6,929 nucleotides of DNA, taken from positions 1-6,929 of the forward strand of contig NZ_JAUHLI010000038.1 in the NCBI RefSeq assembly GCF_036325985.1, read 5' to 3'. Below, piece by piece: positions 1 through 5,983 of the stretch. A program made the translations under genes and the position numbers. Position 1 is the first letter of the stretch; the number at the start of each line of letters is the position of its first letter. The notes under the pieces were generated by a model, which was given only the letters and a program-made list of their open reading frames with translations, was not told where the DNA came from and searched no databases. The stretch is from Alkalimonas cellulosilytica (lineage in GTDB: Bacteria; Pseudomonadota; Gammaproteobacteria; Enterobacterales; Alteromonadaceae).

Positions 1-460
1 ATGCCTCAACAATGGCGAGCTTCGTTATCTGGATGAGGCCGAGCTGCGCGAACAGGTGTATTATCCTGCAATAGGCTTAGAGTGGGAGCAGTTATGGGAG
101 CATGCGGCCAACTGGTATGCCAAAGAGCATATGCGCTACCGGCTGTGGGATCATCATGCCATAAAGGCCGCCATGTCGTATCTTTTCGTCGCATGCGATA
201 TGGATGAGCTTCCCTACGATGCGGAGTTAAGAACTGAGCCGGCTATGACGCAGGATGACTTTATCGATTACCTGAGTGAAAGCCTGTTGGACGTACCAGT
301 AGTCAATGGTGAAGAGCTGGCTTATCCTGTGGTGGGATTGGGCAAGCCAGTGTTCTTGGGTGAGTATTTGCCTTTGCACTTAGTCTGTGAACAAAGCCGG
401 CTGGCCTTGTACGAAGCGTATTTGTCGTGGTTGCAGCCGTCAGCAAAAACAAAGAGTTAA
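1..460 (+). CDS. Unrecognised protein, 3' part only
   Basis: The reading frame is open from the first bases of the window (codons starting at base 2) to the TAA at 458-460, so this is the C-terminal 152 residues of a gene that starts upstream. The in-frame GTG at 56 is an internal Val codon: the residues before it (CLNNGELRYLDEAELREQ) look like ordinary protein and there is no ribosome site in front of it. The visible part is soluble, acidic and rich in Trp and Tyr in its first third (LEWEQLWEHAANWY), with no membrane segment, signal peptide or catalytic motif I can name. It ends with a short basic tail (SAKTKS). It lies 24 bases before the sirtuin gene on the same strand, so the two are probably co-transcribed. 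I do not recognise the family and assign no function. Confidence 0.75.
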   Translation, partial: CLNNGELRYLDEAELREQVYYPAIGLEWEQLWEHAANWYAKEHMRYRLWDHHAIKAAMSYLFVACDMDELPYDAELRTEPAMTQDDFIDYLSESLLDVPVVNGEELAYPVVGLGKPVFLGEYLPLHLVCEQSRLALYEAYLSWLQPSAKTKS

Positions 461-484
461 TCTAAGAAGATCGCCGGAAAAGCC

Positions 485-1186
485 ATGCAATCTAAAAAAG
501 AAAAAATCGTTGTGATAAGCGGCGCTGGTATCAGCGCCGAGAGCGGCCTGGCTACCTTTCGGGATGCCGATGGTTTGTGGCAAAAATACGCGGTTGAAGA
601 GCTAGCCACGCCAGAGGCTTTTGCTGCCAACCCAGAGCTGGTGCATCGCTTTTACAATGCACGGCGTAAGCAAGCCGCTGCAGCCAGCCCGAATGCGGCT
701 CACCTTGCCATTGCCAGTTTGGAGCAGCACTATCAGGTGGTGGTGATTACGCAGAATGTGGATGATTTGCATGAACGAGCCGGCTCCACACAGGTCATTC
801 ATTTGCACGGCAAACTCTGCGAAGCTCGCAGCAGCCTCAACCCAAAACTGGTGGAGTACATCGGCGATGTGGAGTTAACCGAGCACGATACCGCAGCCGA
901 TGGTTCTGCCCTTCGCCCCAACATTGTGTGGTTTGGTGAAGAGGTCCCCGCCATGATAACGGCGATAGAAGAGGTGGAAAGTGCCGATAAAATTCTGGTG
1001 GTGGGCACCTCGTTGCAAGTCTATCCGGCTGCCTCCTTGCTGTCTTACGCCCACTACAAGGCGGAAAAAGTACTGATTAATCTGGAGTCACCTGGCTTTG
1101 TCAGCGAGTACCGTTTTATGCAGGGAAAAGCAGCCGCAGAAGTGCCGAAACTGGTGGCTAGCTGGCTTGGCCAATCCGCTATCTAA
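485..1186 (+). CDS. Sirtuin (SIR2 family) NAD-dependent protein deacylase, CobB-like, zinc-site lacking
   Basis: This protein is predicted to remove acyl groups from lysines using NAD+, giving nicotinamide and O-acyl-ADP-ribose in the cytoplasm. The 233 residues match the usual bacterial sirtuin length. Visible motifs are the NAD-binding GAGISAESG (13-21), TQNVDDLHERAG (89-100), catalytic His108 in HLHG (106-109) and VGTSLQVYPA (173-182). FYNARR (56-61) supplies the Tyr57/Arg60 pair that, in the CobB/SIRT5 class, recognises succinyl and malonyl groups. The protein has a single cysteine (Cys112). The two CxxC pairs of a normal zinc module are absent and are replaced by a short segment around ARSSLNPKLVEY (114-125). 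The ATG at 485 is chosen because it puts the first beta strand (KIVVISGAG) about 7 residues in; the upstream CGGAAAAG is only a weak ribosome site. It probably forms a two-gene unit with the gene upstream. It resembles housekeeping CobB rather than the SIR2 NADase effectors of defence systems. Confidence 0.92.
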   Translation: MQSKKEKIVVISGAGISAESGLATFRDADGLWQKYAVEELATPEAFAANPELVHRFYNARRKQAAAASPNAAHLAIASLEQHYQVVVITQNVDDLHERAGSTQVIHLHGKLCEARSSLNPKLVEYIGDVELTEHDTAADGSALRPNIVWFGEEVPAMITAIEEVESADKILVVGTSLQVYPAASLLSYAHYKAEKVLINLESPGFVSEYRFMQGKAAAEVPKLVASWLGQSAI

Positions 1187-1189
1187 CTC

Positions 1190-2206
1190 CTACACCGTGC
1201 TTTGATACTGCTGCATGGCCTTATTCAGCCGCTTAATCAGCCGCTCGCGCAGCGATGCGGGTGCTATGACTGTAAGCGAACTGCTTTGCATCATCAGCCA
1301 TAAATCCAGCTGGATGCCACTAGACACGGTAGCGGTAAGCCGGTAGCTTTCACCTTGGCATGGCTGCAGCGTCATATCATGCGATAACGGAGTTTCCTGC
1401 AGCAGAGTTACCAAGTCGCCACGCACCTGCGCTTCCAGCTTAATTTGCTCGCCCTCACTAAATTGCATGGCGCCGCTGGCAAGATAGTCTTGCAACTTAA
1501 AGTCTGCAGGACGAATGGCCTCTTCGTCGCACAAGGTTGCCGATTTAAATCGGTGCAACACGAAACGCAGCGGATCATGGTAGGGCACACAGCTGGCAAT
1601 CAGGTAACTGACAGCACCGCGCTGCACCAATGCCAGTGGATTTAACCGGTAAGACTTAGGTGCATTGTGATGCGGCGACATATACAGCGCATCCAGTTGT
1701 TTATCGCGCAGGAGTGCATCCTGAATACTTTCCAACAAGACAGCATCGACCGCCGGCGGCAGTAGTGCCATCCCGGGTTCAACCACCGCCACCTTATCCA
1801 ACCAGGCCGCACCAGGTGCATCCTCCTGCAGCGCGCGCAGCTTATTGTGCGCCTGCATAAAGCGCGAGGTCAGCGGCTGCAGCATGGAGGAGGGCACCAC
1901 AAAACGCAGGCTTTGCTCCACCAACTGCAGGCTGAGTGCATCCATCAGGCTGATCCCTGGTAAATCCAGCGCGGTATTTTGCATCCAATACCAACCGTAG
2001 GGCGTGCCTTTGTCGTTGCATTGCAGTGGGAAAATACCAGAGAGCATCTGCAAATCGCGCTCCACAGTGCGCTTGGTCACGGCATAGCCACGATCGTGTA
2101 ATTGTGCCGTTAATTGCCGGGCTTCTGCGCCAGGTGGCCTAGCTGGCAGTAGCTGCAACAACTCCCAAAGCCGGCTGATGGTTTGCGCACTTTTAGCTGA
2201 AGACAT
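1190..2206 (-). CDS. Winged-helix/WYL-domain transcriptional regulator (YafY/BrxR/CapW-like)
   Basis: This 338-residue protein has the three-part layout of WYL regulators. An N-terminal winged helix (about residues 8-75) carries the recognition helix VTKRTVERDLQML (43-55), typical of the DeoR-like HTH in this family. A central WYL domain (about 155-230) contains KSYRLNPLALVQRG (184-197), SYLIA (200-204, the position of the Trp-Tyr-Leu signature, here Ser-Tyr-Leu) and LRFVLHRFKSATL (213-225). A C-terminal WCX-like region (about 250-335) follows. The ATG is supported by AAGGAG six bases upstream (CTCCTT at 2213-2218 on the + strand). Family members such as BrxR and CapW repress adjacent anti-phage operons, with the WYL domain thought to sense a nucleic-acid or nucleotide ligand. 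It is divergent from the AAA+/HEPN/JAMM cassette, so it is most likely that cassette's regulator and its own. Its 3' end lies three bases from the convergent sirtuin stop, with no terminator visible between them. Confidence 0.9.
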   Translation of the reverse strand: MSSAKSAQTISRLWELLQLLPARPPGAEARQLTAQLHDRGYAVTKRTVERDLQMLSGIFPLQCNDKGTPYGWYWMQNTALDLPGISLMDALSLQLVEQSLRFVVPSSMLQPLTSRFMQAHNKLRALQEDAPGAAWLDKVAVVEPGMALLPPAVDAVLLESIQDALLRDKQLDALYMSPHHNAPKSYRLNPLALVQRGAVSYLIASCVPYHDPLRFVLHRFKSATLCDEEAIRPADFKLQDYLASGAMQFSEGEQIKLEAQVRGDLVTLLQETPLSHDMTLQPCQGESYRLTATVSSGIQLDLWLMMQSSSLTVIAPASLRERLIKRLNKAMQQYQSTV

Positions 2207-2232
2207 GCTGAACTCCTTCCAATGTATGCTTT

Positions 2233-2261
2233 GTTATAACGGTTAAGTTGCATGATAGCAA
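2233..2261 (-). promoter_or_regulatory. Candidate sigma-70 promoter of the WYL regulator
   Basis: Read on the - strand, TTGCTA (2256-2261) and TATAAC (2233-2238) are separated by exactly 17 bases, matching four and five of the six consensus positions. Transcription would start roughly at 2225-2228, about 20 bases before the ATG and just ahead of the AAGGAG ribosome site. The -35 overlaps an imperfect dyad (see 2246-2263), so the regulator could control its own expression from there. Confidence 0.5.
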
Positions 2262-2263
2262 TT
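2246..2263. promoter_or_regulatory. Imperfect dyad overlapping the regulator -35
   Basis: AGTTGC (2246-2251) and GCAATT (2258-2263) are inverted copies with one mismatch around a six-base spacer. The dyad covers the candidate -35 of the WYL gene. It is short enough to occur by chance, so it is only a possible second operator for autoregulation. Confidence 0.25.
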
Positions 2264-2266
2264 GAC

Positions 2267-2285
2267 TGCGACGCAATGTGTCGCA
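2267..2285. promoter_or_regulatory. Candidate WYL operator: TGCGAC-N7-GTCGCA
   Basis: Perfect six-base inverted arms (2267-2272 and 2280-2285) with a seven-base spacer give a 19-base dyad in the middle of the divergent intergenic region. A dimeric winged-helix protein such as the neighbouring WYL regulator would bind a site of this form. It lies about 10 bases upstream of the best -10 candidate of the AAA+ gene, covering its -35 position, which suits repression. It also sits just upstream of the regulator's own -35. The role is inferred from position and symmetry. Confidence 0.5.
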
Positions 2286-2294
2286 AATGGGCAT

Positions 2295-2300
2295 TATCAT
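2295..2300 (+). promoter_or_regulatory. Candidate -10 element of the AAA+/HEPN/JAMM operon
   Basis: TATCAT matches five of six -10 positions and would give a leader of roughly 20 bases before the ATG at 2329. No good -35 lies at 16-18 bases; that position falls inside the TGCGAC dyad. The TTGACT at 2262-2267 is a strong -35 look-alike but is too far away (27 bases). A weak, operator-covered or activated promoter is plausible. Confidence 0.3.
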
Positions 2301-2317
2301 CACCTTTTAGCTGTAAC

Positions 2318-2322
2318 AGGAG
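2318..2322 (+). promoter_or_regulatory. Ribosome binding site of the AAA+ gene
   Basis: AGGAG stands six bases before the ATG at 2329. It decides this start over the in-frame ATG codons that follow (residues 5 and 12), neither of which has a comparable site. Confidence 0.7.
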
Positions 2323-2328
2323 ATTGTT

Positions 2329-4428
2329 ATGCCAGCAAAGATGTATTTAGAGACAAAAGACATGACGACCGTTGACGATTTTTGTCAACTACGTGTGCCT
2401 GCAATTTGCAATGTTTGGGCTTATAGAATTGTGCTTGAATTAAATGGGCTTAAAAAGTTACTTCCGAATCAGCATGGTTATTCTGATTATGATTTAGCAC
2501 AATCACTGGGCTTAGACGCCGAACCAGAACATTACAAGTCATTGACTGAAGTTAGAAACGCGCTTAAGAAAAGCTATCGAGAGTATTTGTGTCAGTATTC
2601 AATGCAGCTACCTCCAGTCATGGAGCGCAACCTAGTTGCAGTTGGGAAGATTGCCAAACTAAATAAAGTAGAGCGTGACATTTTGGCATTCTTGCTTTTA
2701 TCGAATAGCACTCAGCTTTTGTTTGATGCGCTCGATTTACTAGGTCCCGTAGTGAAGTATGAGCTTGCTCCAATATTGTCAGTGATTTTAAAACACCCAA
2801 TTGAAACAGTACGAGCTGCCTTGTCACAGAGCAGCGTGTTAATGCAATCCGGGCTTGTGTTTTACAGCAACTATTCTTCAGCTAATGTCCATAATCATTT
2901 TGAGTATGTTAGCAGTCATTTACCAGACTTAATGATGGCACCGTTGGATGATCCGATAGCACTGTTGAAAGAGCTAATTGCTCCAAGCAAAGCGCCATGT
3001 CTAACCGAAAAGCACTATCAGCATATAAACGAGCAGGTTACGTTATTAAAGCGTTACCTTAAGCAGACTTTGAAGCAAGGTGCTGTAGGGGTCAATGTAT
3101 TGTTGTATGGGCCGCCAGGTACCGGTAAAACCCAACTATGCAAGGTGCTGGCGAGCTCCTTAAATCAGGTACTCTATGAAGTAAGTTGTTCGGATTATGA
3201 TGGAACACCAGTTAGTGGTATGGCTCGGCTTAAAGCCGCGCGGGCTGCTCAGTTGTTTTTGGCCACTGGTAACCACATTCTGTTGTTTGATGAAGTCGAA
3301 GATGTGTTTCAACAAAATCCGTTTAGCCGTTCAGGGTTGTCGGAATGCAAGGGCTGGATAAACCAGTTACTGGAAAACAATAAAGTACCGACATTTTGGG
3401 TAAGCAACAATATTAGTTCGCTTGATAATGCTTACATCCGCCGTTTTGATATGGTGTTGGAGTTGACTGTGCCCCCAGCAAAGCAGCGCGCAGAAATTTT
3501 ACAGCAAACAAGTGATGGGTTATTAAGCAAGGAGGAGGCTTTGGCATTAACCCGACATAGGCAGCTGTCACCTGCAGTTATTACCAGGGCCAGCAAGGTG
3601 GTGCAGATGCTTGGCAGTACCACTGGCGAGACCGCCAAAAAGCATTTTCGCCAGTTAACCGAAGCGACCCTTAAAGCGCAAGGGTGCAAAGTCGGGCCGG
3701 GTACCGGAATGGTTAGCAATACCTTGTATGATCCAACACTTACGCAAGCCGATTGCGATCTGAATGAACTGACCCAAGGTTTGCAGCAAGCTGGAGCAGG
3801 GCGTTTGTGTTTGTATGGCCCGCCAGGCACCGGCAAAACCGCCTTCGGTCACTACTTGGCCAAAACCATGGGCAAAGAATTGCTGGTAAAAAGAGGATCC
3901 GATCTGATCTCCTGTTGGGTTGGCGCCACCGAGGAAGCCATCGCCAAGGCTTTTGAAGAGGCAACCGTCAATGACAGTATCCTGCTGATGGATGAAGTTG
4001 ACAGCTTCTTGCAAGAACGCAGCCGGGCCAGAAACAGCTGGGAGATCACTGGTGTGAATGAAATGCTGACTCAGATGGAAGCTTTCGAAGGCATTTTTAT
4101 TGCCAGCACCAACCTGATGCACAATCTGGATAAAGCCGCATTGCGTCGTTTTGATTTAAAAGCCTGCTTTGGCTACCTCAAACCGCACCAGATTGCGTCC
4201 TTGTTCAGGCGTTACAGCAAGAAAATGGGTCTAACCCAGTGCAAAGAAGCTCTGGATAAAGCAACCAGGCTCAGCAAGCTCACACCCGGGGATTTTGCTG
4301 CCATAGCCCGACGCCAGCGTTTTGCGCCCATGCAGCATGCCCGTGAACTTACCCAAGCTCTTTTGGCAGAGTGCGAGCTGAAAGACGATGAAGTTTCACG
4401 GCCAATTGGCTTTGTTACCACGCAGTGA
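2329..4428 (+). CDS. Tandem AAA+ ATPase (two P-loop modules), probable defence-system unfoldase or sensor
   Basis: The 699-residue protein has a largely helical N-terminal region (about 1-235) that I do not recognise, followed by two AAA+ modules. Module 1 has Walker A GPPGTGKT (261-268), Walker B ILLFDE (317-322), sensor-1 Asn in VSNN (358-361) and RRFD (371-374). Module 2 has Walker A GPPGTGKT (497-504), Walker B ILLMDE (551-556), sensor-1 in ASTN (592-595) and RRFD (606-609). Both should therefore hydrolyse ATP. Module 2 has CWVG (529-532) where substrate-threading ATPases carry an aromatic pore loop. The equivalent place in module 1 reads GTPVSG (292-297) and has no aromatic residue. The layout recalls Cdc48-type double-ring unfoldases, but no known N-domain is visible. 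GC content rises along the gene, from about 32-43% in samples of the first third to 48-57% near the end, which suggests mosaic origin. It is the first gene of the cassette opposite the WYL regulator. Its exact substrate is unknown. Confidence 0.9.
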   Translation: MPAKMYLETKDMTTVDDFCQLRVPAICNVWAYRIVLELNGLKKLLPNQHGYSDYDLAQSLGLDAEPEHYKSLTEVRNALKKSYREYLCQYSMQLPPVMERNLVAVGKIAKLNKVERDILAFLLLSNSTQLLFDALDLLGPVVKYELAPILSVILKHPIETVRAALSQSSVLMQSGLVFYSNYSSANVHNHFEYVSSHLPDLMMAPLDDPIALLKELIAPSKAPCLTEKHYQHINEQVTLLKRYLKQTLKQGAVGVNVLLYGPPGTGKTQLCKVLASSLNQVLYEVSCSDYDGTPVSGMARLKAARAAQLFLATGNHILLFDEVEDVFQQNPFSRSGLSECKGWINQLLENNKVPTFWVSNNISSLDNAYIRRFDMVLELTVPPAKQRAEILQQTSDGLLSKEEALALTRHRQLSPAVITRASKVVQMLGSTTGETAKKHFRQLTEATLKAQGCKVGPGTGMVSNTLYDPTLTQADCDLNELTQGLQQAGAGRLCLYGPPGTGKTAFGHYLAKTMGKELLVKRGSDLISCWVGATEEAIAKAFEEATVNDSILLMDEVDSFLQERSRARNSWEITGVNEMLTQMEAFEGIFIASTNLMHNLDKAALRRFDLKACFGYLKPHQIASLFRRYSKKMGLTQCKEALDKATRLSKLTPGDFAAIARRQRFAPMQHARELTQALLAECELKDDEVSRPIGFVTTQ

Positions 4429-4574
4429 GCAAGTCGGCTGCTTTTGCCAACAGTAGTTATTTTCCAAGCGAAGTACCTTGCGCTATGCAGAGCGTTTCGC
4501 AGGATAAAAGCTTGCCATTGGTCTAAGCTCTATGGCAATAATAGGCACAGGCTAAAAGGACGGAGCAAAACACC
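4429..4574 (+). other. 146-base gap between the AAA+ and HEPN genes, with two dyads
   Basis: No gene fits here. One foldable element is GCGAA (4468-4472) with TTCGC (4496-4500), enclosing CGCT-N6-AGCG (4481-4494). A second is a perfect TTGCCAT-N13-ATGGCAA dyad (4512-4538). No T-run follows either, so neither is a standard terminator. TTGCGC (4478-4483) with GATAAA (4503-4508) at 19 bases is a poor internal promoter candidate. The gap is large for a tight operon and leaves room for an internal promoter, an attenuator or an RNA-processing site that sets HEPN dosage separately from the ATPase. Confidence 0.4.
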
Positions 4575-5243
4575 ATGCCAATAAAGGAGTTAAGCTACGA
4601 GGCATTAAAAACCCGACATCGGGAAGAGCGTGCATTTTATCCATTGAATTTATCACTACGGGTGCATCGGGCGCTTAGCTGGCTGCAAAAAGCAGAGCAT
4701 GCAAGAACGGCCAAAGACCATGACACCGAGTTTATTTTTTACTGGATAAGCTTTAACGCCGCTTATGCCAACGAATTTGCGGATGGCGAACGTATGGCTG
4801 AAGAGCAAAGCTTTCAGGCATTTCTTGGCAAGATTGTCGAGCTTGATACTGAAAATCAACTCTATGACCTCATCTGGCAGCAGTTTAGCAGCAGCATTCG
4901 TTTGCTTATGGACAACCGTTATGTGTACCGGCCGTTTTGGGACTTTCAACGAGGCCGGCTTAGCGAAGACGAGTGGCTACAAAGCTTTAAAGCCTCCAAA
5001 GCAGCTTTGAACAAAGCGCTGGCAGAGAAGAATGTGCCACTGGCTCTTGGTTGCATTTTTACCCGGCTTTACACACTTCGCAATCAACTCATCCACGGTG
5101 GTGCCACGCACAACAGCAGCGTAAATCGCGAACAATTAAAAGATGCATGCAATCTTTTGCAACACCTCATCCCATTGATCATTGTGTTGATGATGTCTGC
5201 GCATCAGCAGTTATGGGGCGAGGCGATTTATCCGGTGGTTTAA
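4575..5243 (+). CDS. HEPN-domain protein with RNxxxH ribonuclease motif, probable effector
   Basis: This is a 222-residue all-helical protein. The key feature is YTLRNQLIHGGATHNSS (166-182), with Arg169-Asn170-x3-His174: the Rx4-6H catalytic motif of HEPN RNases in its common RN form. It sits at the head of a C-terminal helix, as in the family. Upstream, the FIFYWISFNAAYANEF segment (53-68) is the conserved helix often seen in Apea-like HEPN proteins. HEPN proteins usually act as metal-independent RNases when dimeric and are toxins or abortive-infection effectors. RNA cleavage is inferred here from the intact motif; the target is unknown. LIPLIIVLMM (198-207) is hydrophobic but short, more likely a packing helix than a membrane anchor. 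The ATG at 4575 has AAGGACGGAG (4556-4565) nine bases upstream. The JAMM gene follows 16 bases after the stop, so these two are clearly co-transcribed. Confidence 0.82.
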   Translation: MPIKELSYEALKTRHREERAFYPLNLSLRVHRALSWLQKAEHARTAKDHDTEFIFYWISFNAAYANEFADGERMAEEQSFQAFLGKIVELDTENQLYDLIWQQFSSSIRLLMDNRYVYRPFWDFQRGRLSEDEWLQSFKASKAALNKALAEKNVPLALGCIFTRLYTLRNQLIHGGATHNSSVNREQLKDACNLLQHLIPLIIVLMMSAHQQLWGEAIYPVV

Positions 5244-5245
5244 TT

Positions 5246-5251
5246 AGAAGG
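5246..5251 (+). promoter_or_regulatory. Ribosome binding site of the JAMM gene
   Basis: AGAAGG lies eight bases before the ATG at 5260, inside the 16-base gap after the HEPN stop. This supports translation of both genes from one message. Confidence 0.55.
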
Positions 5252-5259
5252 TACCTAAA

Positions 5260-5934
5260 ATGTCAAACACGATAGTTTCTATTTCAGAACAAGCTTTTTT
5301 TACAATAGTTACTGCAGCACTTGAAGCTTATAAAGTCGATCATTCAAAGTTAGAAGATGGCTCAGAAATCCGCTTGGAAACCTTCGGCAATCTATGGGGG
5401 CATGAAACCTTTACTAAAAGCGACTCCATTGTTTACCACGTGACTTATGCTGATGTTTCTACATCAGCCTCAAGAGAAAAAAGCTCTGTTCTTCCGAAAG
5501 ATGAAGCCTACGAATTAAAAAATCAGTTTGTTGAGTATTTATTTCCAGAGTTAAAGTTTTTGGGAGACTATCACAGTCATCCATACAGCAAGGATGACGA
5601 TGTCAGAACCGAGCTGGATCTTGAACGCAATGAACTCCATCACTTTTCGCCAGCAGACTTCAAGGTAGTTAAAGAAGAGCAAGAGAATGGCAAAAACTAT
5701 CGCGTTGGTCTTGTGGTAACCGTCTTTGAACGTGATGAACAGGTAGAAAGAAAAGATGCTTGGATGGACGAAACCAGCTGTGTGCGTTTTCAATATGAAA
5801 GTTTGACCATTTGGATAAAATCGTATGTTTGGGCAGGGGATGAATTTCGCAGACGTACAGATAAAAAAGTGACGTTAGTATGTCCTACTATCGGTTTTTC
5901 TTTGCGAGAAATGAGAGTGGCAGATCTTGTGTAG
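5260..5934 (+). CDS. JAMM/MPN (JAB1/Mov34) family zinc metalloprotease
   Basis: The 224-residue protein carries a complete JAMM active site. Glu40 is in LETFGNLWG (39-47), aligning with the ExxGxLxG start of JAB domains. His105 and His107 are in DYHSHPYS (103-110), and Ser130 and Asp133 are in FSPADF (129-134). The usual spacing is HxHPx7SxxD. Here 21 residues separate HSHP from SPAD, with a charged insert rich in Asp and Glu (111-125). Family members hydrolyse isopeptide or peptide bonds next to ubiquitin-like proteins (Rpn11, AMSH, CBASS Cap3, BilD) or process other proteins. No ubiquitin-like, E1 or E2 gene is in the window, so the substrate is open. Residues from about 150 to the end (strand-rich, then Trp- and Arg-rich) do not match a domain I know. 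It is probably the last gene of the cassette, and its AT-rich 5' end (about 32% GC over 5281-5340) points to foreign origin. Proteolysis is inferred from the intact residues. Confidence 0.85.
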   Translation: MSNTIVSISEQAFFTIVTAALEAYKVDHSKLEDGSEIRLETFGNLWGHETFTKSDSIVYHVTYADVSTSASREKSSVLPKDEAYELKNQFVEYLFPELKFLGDYHSHPYSKDDDVRTELDLERNELHHFSPADFKVVKEEQENGKNYRVGLVVTVFERDEQVERKDAWMDETSCVRFQYESLTIWIKSYVWAGDEFRRRTDKKVTLVCPTIGFSLREMRVADLV

Positions 5935-5937
5935 AGG

Positions 5938-5983
5938 GCTAAGGTGAGATGCTAAGCTTCGAGAGCAATTTACCTTAGCATCT
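5938..5983 (+). terminator. Overlapping inverted repeats just after the JAMM gene, possible 3' hairpin
   Basis: AGATGCTAAG (5947-5956) pairs perfectly with CTTAGCATCT (5974-5983) across a 17-base loop. GCTAAGGT (5938-5945) pairs with ACCTTAGC (5972-5979), so two stems compete for the same 3' arm. The position, four bases after the JAMM stop, suits a transcript-end structure. The GC-poor stem and lack of a T-run make it a weak intrinsic terminator at best; it may instead stabilise the 3' end. Confidence 0.4.

Noticed and set aside
56..460. Gene starting at GTG 56
   Set aside because: The frame is open to the window start, the upstream residues look like protein and no ribosome site precedes the GTG, so it is an internal codon.
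485..1186. SIR2 as a defence NADase effector of the neighbouring system
   Set aside because: Its length, motifs and Tyr/Arg pair fit a CobB-type deacylase. It is on the other side of the convergent regulator and has no sensor domain.
1187..1189. Shared bidirectional terminator between the convergent sirtuin and WYL genes
   Set aside because: Only three bases separate the stops, and I found no stem with a T-run around them.
2262..2297. TTGACT at 2262-2267 as the -35 of the AAA+ operon
   Set aside because: No -10 lies at 16-18 bases; the nearest good hexamers are 24-27 bases away.
3432..3836. 134-codon frame on the - strand inside the AAA+ gene
   Set aside because: It is antisense to conserved AAA+ coding sequence, with Cys/Pro-rich, protein-unlike composition.
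3655..4122. 155-codon frame on the - strand inside the AAA+ gene
   Set aside because: It lies wholly opposite the well-supported second AAA+ module and shows no motif or ribosome site; it is a shadow.
4656..4949. 97-codon frame on the - strand inside the HEPN gene
   Set aside because: It is antisense to a clear HEPN gene and has no recognisable features.
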